A stretch of 64,000 bases of DNA, from positions 1 through 64,000 of the forward strand of contig NZ_BOOB01000018.1 in assembly GCF_016863015.1 (NCBI RefSeq). The letters run 5' to 3'. Positions 62,856-64,000 of the stretch are shown one piece after another. Position 1 is the stretch's first letter, and every line of letters begins with the position of its first letter. The notes under the pieces are model-generated. The model was not told where the DNA came from. It searched no databases and saw only the letters and a program-made list of their open reading frames with translations. This DNA is from Microbispora amethystogenes (lineage in GTDB: Bacteria > Actinomycetota > Actinomycetes > Streptosporangiales > Streptosporangiaceae). The translations under genes were made by a program, and so were the position numbers.

Positions 62856-63686
62856 ATGACGATCTCCCTTGGCCCCGGGCCCCTCCAGCCCGGCTCTCTG
62901 CGGACCGGCCCCCACACAAGCACTCACGAAGGCCCTCACGAAGGCCCTCACGAAGGCCCTCACGATGGCCCCCGCAAGGGCCGCGACACCGGCCGCTACA
63001 CCGTGCGCCTCGCCGAGAGCGCCGCCGACGTCCGCGCCGCCCAGCGGCTGCGCCACGAGGTCTTCGCCGTCGAGATGGGCGCCCGGCTCGACTCGCCGCT
63101 GAACGGTCACGACGCGGACCGGTTCGACGCGTACTGCGACCATCTCCTCGTCCGCGAGGGGGACACCGTGGTCGGCACCTACCGCCTGCTGCCGCCCGGC
63201 CGCTCGGACCGGCTCTACTCGGAGACCGAGTTCGACCTCGGCGCGCTGAAGGGCCTGCGCGGCGGCCTGGTCGAGGCGGGGCGCACCTGCGTGCATCCCG
63301 AGCACCGCGGCGGGGCGGTCGTCGCGCTGATGTGGGCGGGGATCGCCCGCTATCTCGCCGACCACGGCCACACCTGGCTGGCGGGCTGCTGCTCGGTGCC
63401 GCTGGACGACGGCGGCGTGGTCGCCGCGGGGGTGGTCGACCGGGTGTCACTCGGGCCGGAGGAGTATCGGGTCACCCCGCGTACGCCCTGGCGCGACGCC
63501 GGGGTGCCCCGGACCGACCGGTTCGTGCTGCCGCCGCTGCTGCGCGGATATCTGCGGCTCGGCGCCTGGATCTGCGGAGCGCCCGCGTACGACCCGGATT
63601 TCGGCACGGCGGACTTCTTCGTGCTGCTCTCGCTGGCCGAGACCGACCCGCGCTACCTGCGGCACTTCCTGGGAGAGACCCGGTGA
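62856..63686 (+). CDS. OlsB-like N-acyltransferase (GNAT/hemolysin family)
   Basis: 276 residues. The acyltransferase core begins near residue 48 (YTVRLAESAADVRAAQRLRHEVFAVEMGA) and includes EFDLGALKGLRGGLVEAGRTCVHPEHRGGAVVALMWAGIARY. This family makes lyso-ornithine lipid (OlsB) by transferring acyl-ACP to ornithine. The N-terminal HEGPHEGPHEGPHDGP repeat (12-bp units) is unusual and probably not needed for activity. It overlaps a PlsC-type gene (GTGA), which would supply the second acylation. Confidence 0.8.
   Translation: MTISLGPGPLQPGSLRTGPHTSTHEGPHEGPHEGPHDGPRKGRDTGRYTVRLAESAADVRAAQRLRHEVFAVEMGARLDSPLNGHDADRFDAYCDHLLVREGDTVVGTYRLLPPGRSDRLYSETEFDLGALKGLRGGLVEAGRTCVHPEHRGGAVVALMWAGIARYLADHGHTWLAGCCSVPLDDGGVVAAGVVDRVSLGPEEYRVTPRTPWRDAGVPRTDRFVLPPLLRGYLRLGAWICGAPAYDPDFGTADFFVLLSLAETDPRYLRHFLGETR
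62925..62960 (+). repeat. Three 12-bp tandem repeats within the OlsB-like gene
   Basis: CACGAAGGCCCT occurs three times, with a fourth changed copy (62961-62972). They encode HEGP repeats. Confidence 0.75.
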
Positions 63687-64000
63687 GCGCGGTCACGCCC
63701 CTGCCGCCGGCCCCCTCGTCGCCCCCTTCGGGGGCCCTTGAGCGCTCGGTCTGGCTGCCCGTGTCGTCCTGCGCGCCCGCCGCGTGTGTGCGGGCGCAGA
63801 CGCGTACGGCCGGGCCGCTGCGGCGGGCTGCCCGGCTCGCGGGCGCGCTCGCCGTCCTCGCCGCCGGTCTGCCGGTCGCGCTCGTGATCGGCCGTACGGC
63901 CCGGCGGGGAACGGCGGTGGCCCGCTGGTCGCGCCTGTTCCTGCGGGCCCTCGGCATCAGGGTGGTGACCCGCCGCGGGTTCTCCTGCCTCGGAGGGTCC
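63683..64000 (+). CDS. N-terminus of a PlsC-type 1-acylglycerol-3-phosphate acyltransferase (3' end outside window)
   Basis: 106 codons are visible, open to the window end. The chain is hydrophobic (LAGALAVLAAGLPVALVIGRTARRG) and reaches LFLRALGIRVVTRRGF, typical of the region just before the catalytic HxxxxD of PlsC/OlsA. The catalytic motif itself is beyond the window. It overlaps the OlsB-like gene by four bases (GTGA), so the two are probably an ornithine-lipid pair, as in mycobacterial Rv3027c-Rv3026c. Confidence 0.7.
   Translation, partial: MSAVTPLPPAPSSPPSGALERSVWLPVSSCAPAACVRAQTRTAGPLRRAARLAGALAVLAAGLPVALVIGRTARRGTAVARWSRLFLRALGIRVVTRRGFSCLGGS

Overview
The window is high-GC actinobacterial DNA. 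A BldG-type anti-sigma antagonist, WblA, Crp, a Ssd/Tad pilus locus and a proton-pumping pyrophosphatase point to a sporulating filamentous actinomycete; the Streptosporangiaceae are my best guess, from gene content rather than a database search. Genes are dense on both strands. Many intergenic hairpins are GC-rich stems with few or no trailing T's, and several genes look leaderless (a TAnnnT box 6-8 nt before the start codon).

Left part (1 to about 23,140) is accessory. It holds the end of a probable arabinofuranosidase, an orphan Imm51-type immunity gene, two VOC proteins, a membrane EEP-family protein resembling VanJ, a flavin disulfide reductase relative, an SDR and a secreted trypsin-like protease. 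A forward HxlR/flavin block follows (HxlR regulator, FMN reductase, luciferase-like monooxygenase, F420/NADP reductase-like protein). Then comes a seven-gene reverse-strand catabolic run (10529-17200): enoyl-CoA hydratase, Tat-exported epoxide hydrolase, metallo-beta-lactamase fold protein, second Tat-exported alpha/beta hydrolase, SDR, nitronate monooxygenase and SnoaL-like protein. Behind it lie two tandem 924-residue LAL-type LuxR regulators.

Middle part (23,460 to about 51,760) starts with tRNA-Pro(CGG) and is a deeply conserved chromosomal block. From memory, the order matches the M. tuberculosis Rv3683-Rv3654c region and the S. coelicolor SCO3580-SCO3550 region: metallophosphoesterase, ponA2-like PBP, wblA/whiB4, two ArsA-type ATPases, DUF4177, RidA, NUDIX, MBL, crp, nth, NUDIX CoA-pyrophosphatase, marP-like protease, epoxide hydrolase, holin-like protein, acsA, a Fic-like protein, a 900-nt non-coding gap, then ssd-tadA-tadB-tadC-pilin-tadE-like genes. 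In other actinobacteria the gap at this position holds the 6S-like RNA known as Ms1/MTS2823/scr3559. Here it has terminators on both strands and a candidate promoter, so an RNA gene is likely although its strand is unresolved. A secreted fibronectin-III membrane protein follows the pilus genes.

Right part (51,780 to 64,000) has an MrfA-like helicase, bldG with its partner anti-sigma factor, the H+-pyrophosphatase hppA, a 33-residue membrane peptide with a SixA-like phosphatase, a FUSC-family membrane protein with no canonical start codon where its N-terminus should be, serB, and an OlsB-like N-acyltransferase followed by a truncated PlsC-type acyltransferase (probable ornithine-lipid pathway).

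Short tandem repeats recur, both between genes and inside coding regions. The clearest case is the TadE-like minor pilin, whose C-terminal half is built from 45-bp and 15-bp in-frame repeats.
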